Shown here: one piece after another, positions 34,736 to 43,025 of the stretch
Layout of the letters: the number at the start of each line of letters is the position of its first letter
How positions within the stretch are numbered: position 1 is the first letter of the stretch
Source of the DNA: Bacteroidota bacterium
Lineage (GTDB): Bacteria > Bacteroidota > Bacteroidia > Chitinophagales > Chitinophagaceae
Direction: 5' to 3'
Assembly: GCA_018267965.1 (NCBI GenBank)
Contig: JAFDXK010000001.1
Location: forward strand, 248,001-312,000
Length of the DNA stretch: 64,000 nucleotides
The notes under the pieces: generated by a model
Databases searched by the model: none
What the model was told of the DNA's origin: nothing
What the model saw: the letters and a program-made list of their open reading frames with translations, nothing else
Translations under genes and position numbers: made by a program

Positions 34736-34858
34736 ATGAGATTGTTATTATTAGGTATAGTGCTGATAGCAGCGGGCTTAACGGGCAAGTTTCAACGTGA
34801 GGCTTTGCAGCAACAGCAGGTTTCGGGCGCGGTGGTAGTTGCGCAGGCTTCAAAATAA
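34736..34858 (+). CDS. Very small membrane protein
   Basis: This 40-codon frame begins MRLLLLGIVLIAAGLTGKFQ, giving one membrane helix followed by a Gln-rich tail and VVVAQASK. It follows the terminator at 34687. The design resembles small phage or envelope proteins, but the family is unknown and the frame could be fortuitous. Confidence 0.4.
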   Translation: MRLLLLGIVLIAAGLTGKFQREALQQQQVSGAVVVAQASK

Positions 34859-34988
34859 TATATGCAGACACATAACAGGTAGTATACAGAGGGGTGTAAA
34901 GTCGGGGGGGAGTGCTATTAGAGGGGCGCTCCCTTTTTCTTGCATGTATAAACTAATAGCAGTACACTTGTGTTCAAACCAACTCCTT

Positions 34989-35198
34989 ATGAAACATCTG
35001 TTAATGATTGTTTGCACTGCAATGGTAATGCTGATGGCACCGTCTTGCAAAAAGAAAACATATAGCTGCTACTGCTACGAGAATGGTGTGGTGGTAAACA
35101 GCAATGCTACTGTAACGGCTTATAGTAAGGGTGTAGCCAGAAACGGTTGCAGCAGTATAGCTGCTTCGTATGGTTATGATGAGTGCAAGCTGCAGTAA
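34989..35198 (+). CDS. Small Cys-rich lipoprotein
   Basis: This protein of about 69 aa has a signal peptide (LLMIVCTAMVMLMAPSC) with a lipobox-like APSC. A Lys triplet and a Cys-rich mature part (KTYSCYCYENGVVV, ARNGCSSIAASYGYDECKLQ) follow. The frame is open further upstream, but the signal peptide fixes the start at 34989. The four mature Cys may form disulfides. The function is unknown. Confidence 0.6.
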   Translation: MKHLLMIVCTAMVMLMAPSCKKKTYSCYCYENGVVVNSNATVTAYSKGVARNGCSSIAASYGYDECKLQ

Positions 35199-35340
35199 TT
35201 GCGCACTGCTAATTGTTTAATATTTGTTATAATGCTGTGAGCTTCAATAGCGCAACCCTCAACAAAACGTTAAACCGTAATGGTGTTGTTGCATTCGGCT
35301 TTGTATGGTTGTACTTTAGTAGTAACCAAAACTGAATGTC

Positions 35341-35493
35341 ATGAGAGCTATATTGTATTTGATTGCGCTGATACTGGTAATAGGTTGGGTATTAGGTTTC
35401 ACTATGTATCATGCAGGCGGCATTATTCACATCTTACTGGTGCTGGCGGTTATCTCTATCTTGTTAGGTATCATTCGCAAGGGCGAGGTGTAA
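35341..35493 (+). CDS. Lmo0937-family small membrane protein
   Basis: This 50-aa protein has two membrane helices (AILYLIALILVIGWVLGF and IIHILLVLAVISILLGII) joined by TMYHAGG, the recognised pattern of the Lmo0937 family. These tiny membrane proteins have no established function and are often stress-induced. The second half of the gene is duplicated as a fragment at 36275-36364. Confidence 0.85.
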   Translation: MRAILYLIALILVIGWVLGFTMYHAGGIIHILLVLAVISILLGIIRKGEV

Positions 35494-35558
35494 TACTACT
35501 TCAGCTTGTTTTCGATGATGTAATTCTGTTATCTTAGCGGTACAATTTATTGACCGTT

Positions 35559-36143
35559 ATGAGAACCGTCGTTACCCTATGTTGTTTGCTGGTGTCTGTA
35601 ATATTGCACGCCCAGGAGCAAGTTGAAGGTTTTTGGGGAGTGCCTTTCTATAGCTCAAAGTCTATGGCTATTGCCAATGTAAAAGCTAACAAAGGGCTTG
35701 AGCCTAGCTACAATCAAGGCAACAAAGTAACTTACATGGGTGCAACGTTTGGCGGAGAAATTTCTGAGGGTATAGTACTTAATTTTTACGAAGATAATTT
35801 CTGCAGAGGTATTGTTAGCTTTGAATATGATGGAGTGGCTATTTTGTTGCAGCATTACTATGATTGGAAAAAAAAGCTTATTGCCAAATATGGCAAGCCT
35901 GTAAGTAGTAATGAAAAGTGGCCGTATTATGCCGATGATTATGTGATGAAACAGGTGGCGCTGCAAAAAGGAGAAGCCAAGTTGAGTGGTTTATGGGTCA
36001 CTAAAAATAAGCTAACCGGTAAAGCTGTATGTATTGTTTTAGGCGTGAGCGGTGCTACAACTATTTTATATTCTATGTATGATGTAGCACTGGATGGACG
36101 CAGAGGTGATGCCCAGGAAGCTGAAGAGAAAAAAGATTATTAA
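35559..36143 (+). CDS. Secreted hypothetical protein
   Basis: This protein of about 194 aa starts MRTVVTLCCLLVSVILHAQE, a signal peptide. The mature part has the layout EGFWGVPFYSSKSMAIANVK, GATFGGEISEGIVLNFYEDN and WKKKLIAKYGKPVSSNEKWP, similar in style to small periplasmic proteins with a repeated helix-strand unit. No family is recognised. It lies between the Lmo0937 gene and its fragment. Confidence 0.6.
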   Translation: MRTVVTLCCLLVSVILHAQEQVEGFWGVPFYSSKSMAIANVKANKGLEPSYNQGNKVTYMGATFGGEISEGIVLNFYEDNFCRGIVSFEYDGVAILLQHYYDWKKKLIAKYGKPVSSNEKWPYYADDYVMKQVALQKGEAKLSGLWVTKNKLTGKAVCIVLGVSGATTILYSMYDVALDGRRGDAQEAEEKKDY

Positions 36144-36274
36144 ATTATCCGTCATGCCTATAGGTGCGTAAATATGCACTTATTCCCTCTTTAGTGTTCT
36201 GCTTTGTTTTACGGAATGCTATGATGTATAATAATTCGTTATAGTATTTGCTTCAGAAATATTGAACACTTTCC

Positions 36275-36364
36275 ATGTATCATGCAGGCGGCATTATTCA
36301 CATCTTACTGGTGCTGGCGGCTATTTCTATATTGTTAGGTATCATTCGCAAGGGCGAGGTGTAG
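36275..36364 (+). pseudogene. Duplicated 3' half of the Lmo0937-family gene
   Basis: Ninety bases repeat 35404-35493 with only a few changes. They encode MYHAGGIIHILLVLAAISIL and on to the same GEV end and a stop. The first helix and the original start are missing. The region between 36144 and 36274 has no gene. Confidence 0.85.
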
Positions 36365-36375
36365 ACGCGGCTGTT

Positions 36376-36768
36376 TTATTTAAACTGTTTCAGCCAGGCT
36401 TTGGCATCTGTATCGTTACTGAAACTTTTGGTAGGTATGGGTGGTGGTTTTAATGCAAACACCATCTTCATTACTATTTGAGATAATCCGGGTTTGGCAA
36501 CCATAGCCATCGCTTTGTAGATAACGGGCACCATCTGTGCAGAAAAAGCTCGTGTGGCTTTATCGGGCACCGGAGATTTGGCAAGATAAATAAGCATAGG
36601 TACGGGTGTGCCACCTGTAATGCCTTTTACAAATTCCACATTGCGGGCAATTACTTCTACCGTTCGCGGTGTGGGTTTTGAAAGCGAAACCAATATGCCG
36701 TCGTCCAGCCAGTAGGTTGCAATTTCGCCATCGTATACAGGCCTGTCTGTGGGTATTTGTATTTGCAT
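36376..36768 (-). CDS. STAS/SEC14-like domain protein
   Basis: This protein of about 130 aa starts MQIQIPTDRPVYDGEIATYW. The sequence DDGILVSLSKPTPRTVEVIA and FVKGITGGTPVPMLIYLAKS follow the pattern of a small STAS/SEC14-like family common in Bacteroidota. The strands and helices alternate over the whole length. The function is unknown; such domains bind nucleotides or partner proteins. The upstream extension to 36840 is unlikely to be coding. Confidence 0.6.
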   Translation of the reverse strand: MQIQIPTDRPVYDGEIATYWLDDGILVSLSKPTPRTVEVIARNVEFVKGITGGTPVPMLIYLAKSPVPDKATRAFSAQMVPVIYKAMAMVAKPGLSQIVMKMVFALKPPPIPTKSFSNDTDAKAWLKQFK

Positions 36769-36844
36769 GCAATAAAAATAAAGAGAAATAATTATACCAC
36801 ACGGATGTAAATCATAACATGATGCCTGCTTCCAATACACGCTA

Positions 36845-36866
36845 TTTTTGGCACAGTAGTTGGTAT
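36845..36866 (+). promoter_or_regulatory. Sigma-54-like element, copy 1
   Basis: TTTTTGGCACAGTAGTTGGT is nearly identical to the element at 37694. TTGGCAC with a second GG 10 bases later has the spacing of a -24/-12 promoter, but the -12 element reads GG rather than GC. No plus-strand gene follows closely, and 36867-37018 shows nothing else. Confidence 0.4.
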
Positions 36867-37018
36867 TGTTATGTATAAGCGACGATTGTTTATTTATTAA
36901 TTGAACGGTAAGTCCTGAGTTGGTTATCCATTTTCCTCTTATTGAAGAAAGAAGTTTGGCAGGGATGTAGCCACACCCCTGCTTATCGCATTTTGTTTCT
37001 AAGCACTACGCGCGATTA

Positions 37019-37456
37019 CTACAAATGTGTTAGCACTATTGACGCTTTTTTATCATGAGGATGGCAGATGGCGTTTGCAGCTACACCGTTTATCTTATAG
37101 TACAGTATGCAGGTATTATTGTCTGCGCCGTCTACAAAATGTATATCGGTAATATAATATTTGCATTGTGCATTGTTCAGGTTGATGATGTAATCGAAAT
37201 TGGCAGGATGCCTGCCTGCAGGTAACAGCATATCGTTCTCGGTAGCCATATTAAGGTGGGTGTTCACATCATCAAACAATAGCTTTTTGAATTTTGTGTT
37301 TTTTTGAAATTGTGCAAAATAAACAGCGCTTTTTTCAAAATTGCTGAACCCGCTGAGTTTGAAATATATCATGGGTTGTTGTTGGATGCAGCCGGTGAGC
37401 ACGTAGCTTTCGATAGAAAGGAAAACGCATAGCAGCAGGAGGATAGGTTTGAACAT
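37019..37456 (-). CDS. Secreted hypothetical protein, paralogue of 42259-42822
   Basis: This 145-aa protein has an N-terminal signal or lipoprotein-like region (ILLLLCVFLSIESYVLTGC). The mature part YFKLSGFSNFEKSAVYFAQF, AQCKYYITDIHFVDGADNNT and CILYYKINGVAANAICHPHD is clearly paralogous to the gene at 42259. Both paralogues face an OM barrel gene divergently across an ACGAAA array. The function is unknown; a partner of the barrel is likely. Confidence 0.7.
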   Translation of the reverse strand: MFKPILLLLCVFLSIESYVLTGCIQQQPMIYFKLSGFSNFEKSAVYFAQFQKNTKFKKLLFDDVNTHLNMATENDMLLPAGRHPANFDYIINLNNAQCKYYITDIHFVDGADNNTCILYYKINGVAANAICHPHDKKASIVLTHL

Positions 37457-37534
37457 AGAGACGGTTTTTTAAGGGTTAAGTTGTGTTGTTACTATGATAG
37501 ACAGAAAAATGTCTGTGAATGTCTATTAAAAACT

Positions 37535-37668
37535 AATTAAACAAACAACCATCTGATGAAAGGAGTGTTTGATGTAACAAAACATTTGTTTGATGTAACG
37601 AAATATTTATTCTGTGTAACGAAAATATATGCTGACGTAACGAAACTTATGTTTAGTGTAACGAATGG
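37535..37668 (+). promoter_or_regulatory. 21-bp-phased ACGAAA array (copy A)
   Basis: ACGAAA-like boxes begin at 37535, 37556, 37577, 37598, 37619, 37640 and 37661, exactly 21 bases apart (two helical turns). The five boxes from 37577 on are preceded by GTA. The array is between divergent genes 37456 (minus) and 37757 (plus). An equivalent array is at 42885-42976. A 49-codon frame (37556-37705) runs through it but is probably accidental. Confidence 0.75.
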
Positions 37669-37693
37669 AAATTCGGATAATTACAGATACTGG

Positions 37694-37715
37694 TTTTTGG
37701 CATAGTAGTTGGTAT
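37694..37715 (+). promoter_or_regulatory. Sigma-54-like element, copy 2
   Basis: TTTTTGGCATAGTAGTTGGT begins 26 bases after the ACGAAA array and 63 bases before the OM barrel start. GG-N10-GG spacing resembles a -24/-12 promoter with a variant -12. The tandem array upstream would then be in the place of activator sites. Confidence 0.45.
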
Positions 37716-37756
37716 GTATATGCAAAGCCAGAACAACCTTCGATAGTTATCCTTTT

Positions 37757-38434
37757 ATGCGCTACCTGTTTATCCTTTTGTTATTTGCATCAACCGATGC
37801 CTGCGCTCAAGATGATGACGATGGTGTGCATAAGACATTTGCACAACGTCACCGCGAAATGATGGAACGTCACGAAAGGATAAGAGATGAAAAAGACAGT
37901 CGCCCCAAACCCTATGCCGACCTGGTGATGGATGGTGCGGGTTTTTGGGTTACACAACAAGGTGGCACTACTACTACCAACAATGGCGCACTGGTGCAGA
38001 TGGGTGTTGATGTAATGCTGAACAGGTTTGATAAAAAGGCGTTTCTGTCTATTGGTGGCAGGTTGGGTACATCGGGTTTCAGAACAACGGTTGACGGGAG
38101 AGATTACAGCGCATGGGGTGTGCATGGCTTTTTGGTGGGAGGTGTGCATTATATGAGCCACCCTAAAAAGCCCTTTAGTTTTTATAGCGCGCTGCGGTTG
38201 ATGGGAGGTTTTCGTTCGGCGTTTTATGGCGAACCTATCAATCCCTGTTTGCTATCGCAGGTAGCAGTAGGTGTGCGCCTGGGGCGTGCTGTAACTTTTG
38301 CAGCTACTGCATCCTATACTATGATAGATGCGTATGCTAAAGACAGGTATTATTATCATCAGGTTTATCCTTACACTGCTTATCTGATAGGCGCATCTGT
38401 ACACATTACGCTCCGCGATTATGACAATGATTAG
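37757..38434 (+). CDS. Outer membrane beta-barrel protein
   Basis: This protein of about 225 aa has a signal peptide (YLFILLLFASTDACA). A charged, helical segment (HREMMERHERIRDEKDSR) precedes a barrel with strands such as ALVQMGVDVMLNRF and AFLSIGGRLGTSG. It is homologous to the second half of the next gene. It is the first gene of a run of OM barrels to 41067 and starts downstream of the array. Its role is unknown. Confidence 0.7.
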   Translation: MRYLFILLLFASTDACAQDDDDGVHKTFAQRHREMMERHERIRDEKDSRPKPYADLVMDGAGFWVTQQGGTTTTNNGALVQMGVDVMLNRFDKKAFLSIGGRLGTSGFRTTVDGRDYSAWGVHGFLVGGVHYMSHPKKPFSFYSALRLMGGFRSAFYGEPINPCLLSQVAVGVRLGRAVTFAATASYTMIDAYAKDRYYYHQVYPYTAYLIGASVHITLRDYDND

Positions 38435-39782
38435 ACATTTAATAACCCTTTTGTTATTCGCATCGCTGCATGTATCTGCACAGCCACGTTTGGAAATCGG
38501 TGCAAATGGAGGTTTGCTGAAAACCATTGTTGTGAAACAAGATGCGCAAGGCTGGTTTCAAAACCCATCGTATCATTTGTACGACCGCAGTACCTCGGGC
38601 ATTAACCTCGATTTGCTGGGCAATAAATTTACCAGGCCGTTTTCGCTTTCTTATGGCGTGCACCTGATGTATTATACACTCAGCTCTCACGAACGGGTAG
38701 AGCGTGTTATTTATTATCCGCCTTACCTGGATACTACAGTAAGAGATTATCATTATCGCTGGCTGATGCTGGCTTTGCCGGTGGGAGCACATTATAAACT
38801 GGCTATTGGACGCAATACAGCCTTGCGTTTATCGGCATCTGCCGGCCCTTTGTTTGTTTTTGAAACCGCTTTTGGAAACACTGAAGAGGACATTCCTGTC
38901 AGGTTGTATACCGATGCTGCAGCAGGCATTATGTTGCACAACAAGTTTACCATCGGATTGAAATTTGCCGCCATCAGCGGGCGAATGGGCAGTTACCAGG
39001 ACCGAGGCAGTTATATCAATAACTATCGTTTGTTTGCAACGCAGGCAGATGTACGTATGATAATACCATCTTACAAAGACCTGAAACCGAAAACACGCGA
39101 AAGAATACATGAGCGTCGCGAAAGGCACACGGAAAATGCTATTCGTGAAAAGCAAGTCAGGGAAAAAGCCGAACGTGATGAAGCCGCTTACCTGGCAACC
39201 AAAGGATATACCAAGAAACGTCCTTATATGGATGTGGTGTTGGGTGGTGGTGCTGTATTTCCGTTTGAGCGGCTGCGGTATCGAAGCGGTGTACCTCCCG
39301 GATACATCAGTCACTCTGCAGGCGGGGGCATGGCACAGGTGGGTATAGATTTTATGGCAGAACAATCTATACACCGCTTTTATTTGTCGCTGGGTACGCG
39401 TATAGGTTATATGGGTTTTACGATGCGTGACAGTACAGGTAAGGAGGGTGACGGTACGGGCATTCACGGCAGCTTTAATGCCGGTTTCAATTTTCAAAAC
39501 CACCCCGGAGACCCTAACCGTTTTCGCGTAGCAGCTATAATAGGCGGTGGTATGAGGGTGCCTGCCAATTATTTTGGTGAGCCCTTCTGGTATGGAGAGT
39601 TAGCCTTTACCAAATATTTCGGTTCGCGTTTTGGTGCAGGCATCAATGCTACCTACTACAATACACTGTTTGCCATAACGGGGCCGAATCGCTCAAGAGG
39701 GTATGATGGGTATTATGTAAATGCATGGAGCATTAATGCAGATGTTCGTATATCTATCCGCAAACAAAAGAAAAGGAGATGA
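38421..39782 (+). CDS. Tandem two-domain outer membrane beta-barrel protein
   Basis: In this 453-aa protein, after a signal peptide (LITLLLFASLHVSA), residues about 20-210 form one barrel-like domain. A basic coiled linker (RERIHERRERHTENAIREKQ) follows, and residues about 260-450 form a second domain homologous to the preceding gene (MDVVLGGGAVF, AQVGIDFMAEQSIHRFYLSL). It looks like a fusion of two barrel genes of this cluster. The gene overlaps the previous one by 14 bases; an alternative ATG is at 38427. Confidence 0.7.
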   Translation: MTMIRHLITLLLFASLHVSAQPRLEIGANGGLLKTIVVKQDAQGWFQNPSYHLYDRSTSGINLDLLGNKFTRPFSLSYGVHLMYYTLSSHERVERVIYYPPYLDTTVRDYHYRWLMLALPVGAHYKLAIGRNTALRLSASAGPLFVFETAFGNTEEDIPVRLYTDAAAGIMLHNKFTIGLKFAAISGRMGSYQDRGSYINNYRLFATQADVRMIIPSYKDLKPKTRERIHERRERHTENAIREKQVREKAERDEAAYLATKGYTKKRPYMDVVLGGGAVFPFERLRYRSGVPPGYISHSAGGGMAQVGIDFMAEQSIHRFYLSLGTRIGYMGFTMRDSTGKEGDGTGIHGSFNAGFNFQNHPGDPNRFRVAAIIGGGMRVPANYFGEPFWYGELAFTKYFGSRFGAGINATYYNTLFAITGPNRSRGYDGYYVNAWSINADVRISIRKQKKRR

Positions 39783-40450
39783 TGAGATACCTATTCATCC
39801 TTTTATTGTTTGCATCGTTGAGTGTGCACGCGCAGCGTATACGTCCTGTGTATAACGAACCTGAAAAAACATCTAAGTGGAGAGAGGGCAGAGTGATGAT
39901 GGTGCTGAGCAGCAGCTACGGGCCTGCTTTTCCGTATGTGGTATCAGATAATAATAATAACGAGCATACCAACAATGCGGGTATAGGCTTCGTAAATTTT
40001 CATGTATTGTTTCGCAATCCTGCCACCAGCCCTATGGAAGGGTTTGCCGGTGTAAGTATAGGCGGCTTTGGTTTTGGTGTGGTGCAACCAGGCGGCAATA
40101 CATTGCGTGCAGGCTATGGTTTGTTCAGGCTAAGGGGTGGTGGTAATTATGTAATACCTATGAGTAAAATGCTGGCACTGCACATAACTGCGGCAGGTGG
40201 TTTTGGACTTGGTGTCGGTATTGAAAGTTCATCAACAGATTTGAAAGGCATTGTAACGGCAGAAGGTGGTGTTGATATATGCTTTGCCAATGCAGTGACC
40301 GCAGGTTTGAAATACATCGTTGTGCCGGGCCGTTTTACATCTCGCGATAATTATCCTCATTCAACACGCACTTATATAGCTACATCAGGCTACGGCATAC
40401 AAGGACTGATGATGGAGGTAGGGTGGAGGATTGGGAAGTATGGGAGGTAG
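39779..40450 (+). CDS. Outer membrane beta-barrel protein
   Basis: This 223-aa protein has a signal peptide (YLFILLLFASLSVHA) nearly identical to that of the first cluster member. The barrel has Gly-rich strands (AGYGLFRLRGGGNYVIPMSK, LHITAAGGFGLGVGIESSST). It overlaps the preceding gene by ATGA, so the cluster is translationally coupled. Two alternative ATG codons are adjacent at the start. Confidence 0.7.
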   Translation: MMRYLFILLLFASLSVHAQRIRPVYNEPEKTSKWREGRVMMVLSSSYGPAFPYVVSDNNNNEHTNNAGIGFVNFHVLFRNPATSPMEGFAGVSIGGFGFGVVQPGGNTLRAGYGLFRLRGGGNYVIPMSKMLALHITAAGGFGLGVGIESSSTDLKGIVTAEGGVDICFANAVTAGLKYIVVPGRFTSRDNYPHSTRTYIATSGYGIQGLMMEVGWRIGKYGR

Positions 40451-40497
40451 TAACAGAAGAATGGCATCAATTTGATTCAATAAACAAAACTCTATCT

Positions 40498-41067
40498 ATG
40501 CGTTATTTATGTTTTATTGTTGCTTTAATTATGTTAACAAATACTTATGCCCAACCACACCTGGAGATAGGTGTTAGTGCCGGTATGCAATTTGCAAGTG
40601 AGAAAAATAATCTTCCGGCTAACTACAAAATGGGTCCTTTATTTGCGTTTCAAACCGACATTGATTTTGACCGTAAGCAGCGCAGTGTTTTCGGAACAAT
40701 TGGTATAAGGACAGGTACTGTGCCGGGAGGATTTTTTGGTTTGACTTGTGGAGGTAAGACTTCTTTGCACATTAGTAAAAAGCTAAGGTTGCGTATTGGA
40801 TTGTGCGCCGGTCCGTGGGTGTATACTATTGAAGGTGCGGGCGGACGTTCTACCATATTCAAAGTTAATGTTATTCCTGAGCTGAGTACGGGTATTCTTA
40901 TTAATAACATCATACACATCGGAATCAGGGGTTATCAGCCTTTGCTGAATGTAGAATACCAGGGAGATCATCAGCGATACCTTGGTAAATATGTGTCAAC
41001 GGGAGTGGCGCTTGATTTCAGTATTAGGCTTGATAAGAATGCCCTAACTAAGAGAAAGTCGCAATAG
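40498..41067 (+). CDS. Outer membrane beta-barrel protein
   Basis: This protein of about 189 aa has a signal peptide (YLCFIVALIMLTNTYA). The mature part starts QPHLEIGVSAGMQFA, like the start of the two-domain protein (QPRLEIGANGG), and continues with barrel strands (KTSLHISKKLRLRIGLCAGP). It closes the barrel run of this operon. The start was set by the signal peptide. Confidence 0.65.
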   Translation: MRYLCFIVALIMLTNTYAQPHLEIGVSAGMQFASEKNNLPANYKMGPLFAFQTDIDFDRKQRSVFGTIGIRTGTVPGGFFGLTCGGKTSLHISKKLRLRIGLCAGPWVYTIEGAGGRSTIFKVNVIPELSTGILINNIIHIGIRGYQPLLNVEYQGDHQRYLGKYVSTGVALDFSIRLDKNALTKRKSQ

Positions 41068-41107
41068 GGTGTGTGAGGTTGTGTTCGTTTATTATCTTGT
41101 GTGAGGT

Positions 41108-41755
41108 ATGAAGCCCTTTTTTACTTTTTTGATATTGTTGTTGAGTTTTGCTGCAAGAGGACAAAAGTTTGAATTGTCTGTCATGAAAAGGGTAATAAGG
41201 ATATTACCATTAAAATATTCCGCAAATGCTCCTTTAAATAAAGTAAAAGATAAAGCAGGGAATACTATTACTATTTTTCAGGTCATTACAGATGCATTGC
41301 TTGATGGCAGACTGAAGGCATATGCAGGTCCAGACGATACTGCTAAATTGCTGACATTTGAGCGTATACTGCAACGCATAACAGACAGTAACGGCAACAG
41401 AATAGTTGTTAATAACCTGGTGTTGTTTGAAAACTTTGGCATGGATGATAAGCATAAAACCTCTATGTTGGAGGAATTGAGCATTGCCCCATCTGTACAA
41501 GGTGATACGAATAATATTAAAGACATAACACCTCTATTCTATATCAAGTACATAGATTTTTACAATCTTGTTGAAGGGTATAAGGTCAGAGTGGATGGAA
41601 CACCGGAGAAGCTACAAGTATATTTTACGCATAGGTATTTTAAAAGCACTATTTATGCCATGTACTTGTTACAGGCTAAGCCAGATGATAAAGTTGACTG
41701 GGATGCAATTAAGTTACTCGAGGAATTCATGCTAATTGAGAACGATCGCTATTGA
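41108..41755 (+). CDS. Secreted hypothetical protein
   Basis: This 215-aa protein has a signal peptide (FFTFLILLLSFAARG). The segment ITIFQVITDALLDGRLKAYA followed by AKLLTFERILQRI recalls the gliding protein GldN in layout, but the length is shorter and the match is weak. GldN is a T9SS component. I leave the function open. The gene follows the barrel cluster with a 40-base gap. Confidence 0.55.
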   Translation: MKPFFTFLILLLSFAARGQKFELSVMKRVIRILPLKYSANAPLNKVKDKAGNTITIFQVITDALLDGRLKAYAGPDDTAKLLTFERILQRITDSNGNRIVVNNLVLFENFGMDDKHKTSMLEELSIAPSVQGDTNNIKDITPLFYIKYIDFYNLVEGYKVRVDGTPEKLQVYFTHRYFKSTIYAMYLLQAKPDDKVDWDAIKLLEEFMLIENDRY

Positions 41756-41806
41756 TTGTTTAAAGTATATGATACAAATACCAATTGGGTTTATTAACTT
41801 GCTGTT

Positions 41807-42265
41807 ATGAGATACATCCTTATCATCGCCGCTATATTGTTTTGTAATGCCATGCAGGCGCAAAGTCTGTTGCCTGACTACAGCAAAGATGCTTTTCATG
41901 ATTCTGCTACCATATCGTTGTCAAGGGGAACAGGTAACATGCACTATGACGGAGGGAGAGAAGAGTTTTTGATGTATGACGTTTGGCTGGATGGCTACAT
42001 TACAGATAACATGCCTTTTAGCATAACATACGATTGCGGCAAGGTATTGGTAAATGACAAGGCATTGCCAGAAGATGTTTGCGAACGTTATGCCCGAAAA
42101 GTAAATGCCATGTTTGATAAAAGGGCCACACCCTTGCAAATGTATAAGCGCAAGTTTACCCTTTTTTCAAAAGCATATCATTTCAAGCCGGTAAAAGGTA
42201 CTGAGCCGGGTACTGAAAATAAATACTGCTACACCACCAGCTTCGCCATCAGCAAAGATTACTGA
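41807..42265 (+). CDS. Secreted hypothetical protein
   Basis: This 152-aa protein has a signal peptide (YILIIAAILFCNAMQA). The mature part (ATISLSRGTGNMHYDGGREE, DVCERYARKVNAMFDKRATP) is unrecognised. The stop overlaps the convergent gene ending at 42259 by seven bases. It is probably periplasmic. Confidence 0.6.
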   Translation: MRYILIIAAILFCNAMQAQSLLPDYSKDAFHDSATISLSRGTGNMHYDGGREEFLMYDVWLDGYITDNMPFSITYDCGKVLVNDKALPEDVCERYARKVNAMFDKRATPLQMYKRKFTLFSKAYHFKPVKGTEPGTENKYCYTTSFAISKDY

Positions 42266-42822
42266 TGCACTAATGTTATAGCAGCTTTTTTATCGTGAGT
42301 GTTGCAGAGGGTGTTGGCTGCAATGCCGTTTATTTTATAATACAGTATGCAGGTGCTGTCATCTGCGCCTTTTACAAAATGTATATCGGTGATGTAGTAT
42401 TTGCACTGTGCTGCAGGCAATGAGATAATATAATCGTAAGCTGATGGCTGTTTGGATAACGGAACCATTTTGTCTTCCAGCATTACCTTTTCATCATCAC
42501 CGGCATACTGGTCTTCCAACAAAAGTGCTTTGAAAGCAGTGCCCTTGTGAAACTGTTGCAGCCTGATATAGTTTTTCTCAAAATCGTTAAAGCCTGATAG
42601 TTTGAAATATATTTTTGGCTGTGCGTTATCTTTTTTGGAAGCATTGCTCTTGCTTTCAAAAAGTTTTGCATAACCATTGTCAATATGATGGCCTGTGAGA
42701 GGCCTGTGATGCACAAAATGCAGTTTATTATGATTAATGCGGTTGGGCAGAGATAAATCTGCGTTGTTTTTGATAAAGGCATATACAAAGACAGCAGATA
42801 CGGATAGGGATATAAATAACAT
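42259..42822 (-). CDS. Secreted hypothetical protein, paralogue of 37019-37456
   Basis: This 187-aa protein has an N-terminal hydrophobic segment (LFISLSVSAVFVYAF). Residues about 70-187 align with the gene at 37019 (IYFKLSGFNDFEKNYIRLQQ, AQCKYYITDIHFVKGADDST, CILYYKINGIAANTLCNTHD). The N-terminal 45 residues after the membrane anchor are extra. It is divergent from the barrel gene at 43026 across an ACGAAA array, exactly as its paralogue is. Confidence 0.7.
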   Translation of the reverse strand: MLFISLSVSAVFVYAFIKNNADLSLPNRINHNKLHFVHHRPLTGHHIDNGYAKLFESKSNASKKDNAQPKIYFKLSGFNDFEKNYIRLQQFHKGTAFKALLLEDQYAGDDEKVMLEDKMVPLSKQPSAYDYIISLPAAQCKYYITDIHFVKGADDSTCILYYKINGIAANTLCNTHDKKAAITLVHQ

Positions 42823-42884
42823 ATATAAGGGTTGTGGTTATTATTAAAGACTGCAAAACTGATACCAAAGGAAAGTTTAAAACC

Positions 42885-42976
42885 CATTAAACTAACAGAT
42901 ATTGAACGAAAGGCTATTTTCATTCGACTAAACATCGTTTTCGTTTGACGAAAGGATAGTTTTATACTGCGAAACA
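42885..42976 (+). promoter_or_regulatory. 21-bp-phased ACGAAA array (copy B)
   Basis: Boxes begin at 42885 (CATTAAAC), 42906 (ACGAAAGG), 42927 (ACTAAACA), 42948 (ACGAAAGG) and 42969 (GCGAAACA), each 21 bases apart. The first part also aligns with 37529-37563. The array lies between genes 42822 (minus) and 43026 (plus). The reading frame through it is not maintained, so it is a DNA signal and not a repeat protein. Confidence 0.7.
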
Positions 42977-43025
42977 ATATTTGTAGCAATTGTTCGTTAC
43001 GATATATACTAGTATCTTACAGCTT

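Noticed and set aside
37556-37705. A 49-aa protein of heptad repeats (FDVTK-type) encoded by the ACGAAA array
   Set aside because: The second array at 42885-42976 keeps the 21-base phasing but meets a stop codon, so the repeat is conserved as DNA and not as protein.
41108-41755. GldN (gliding/T9SS component)
   Set aside because: Only a short segment resembles GldN; length and flanking genes do not fit the gld cluster.
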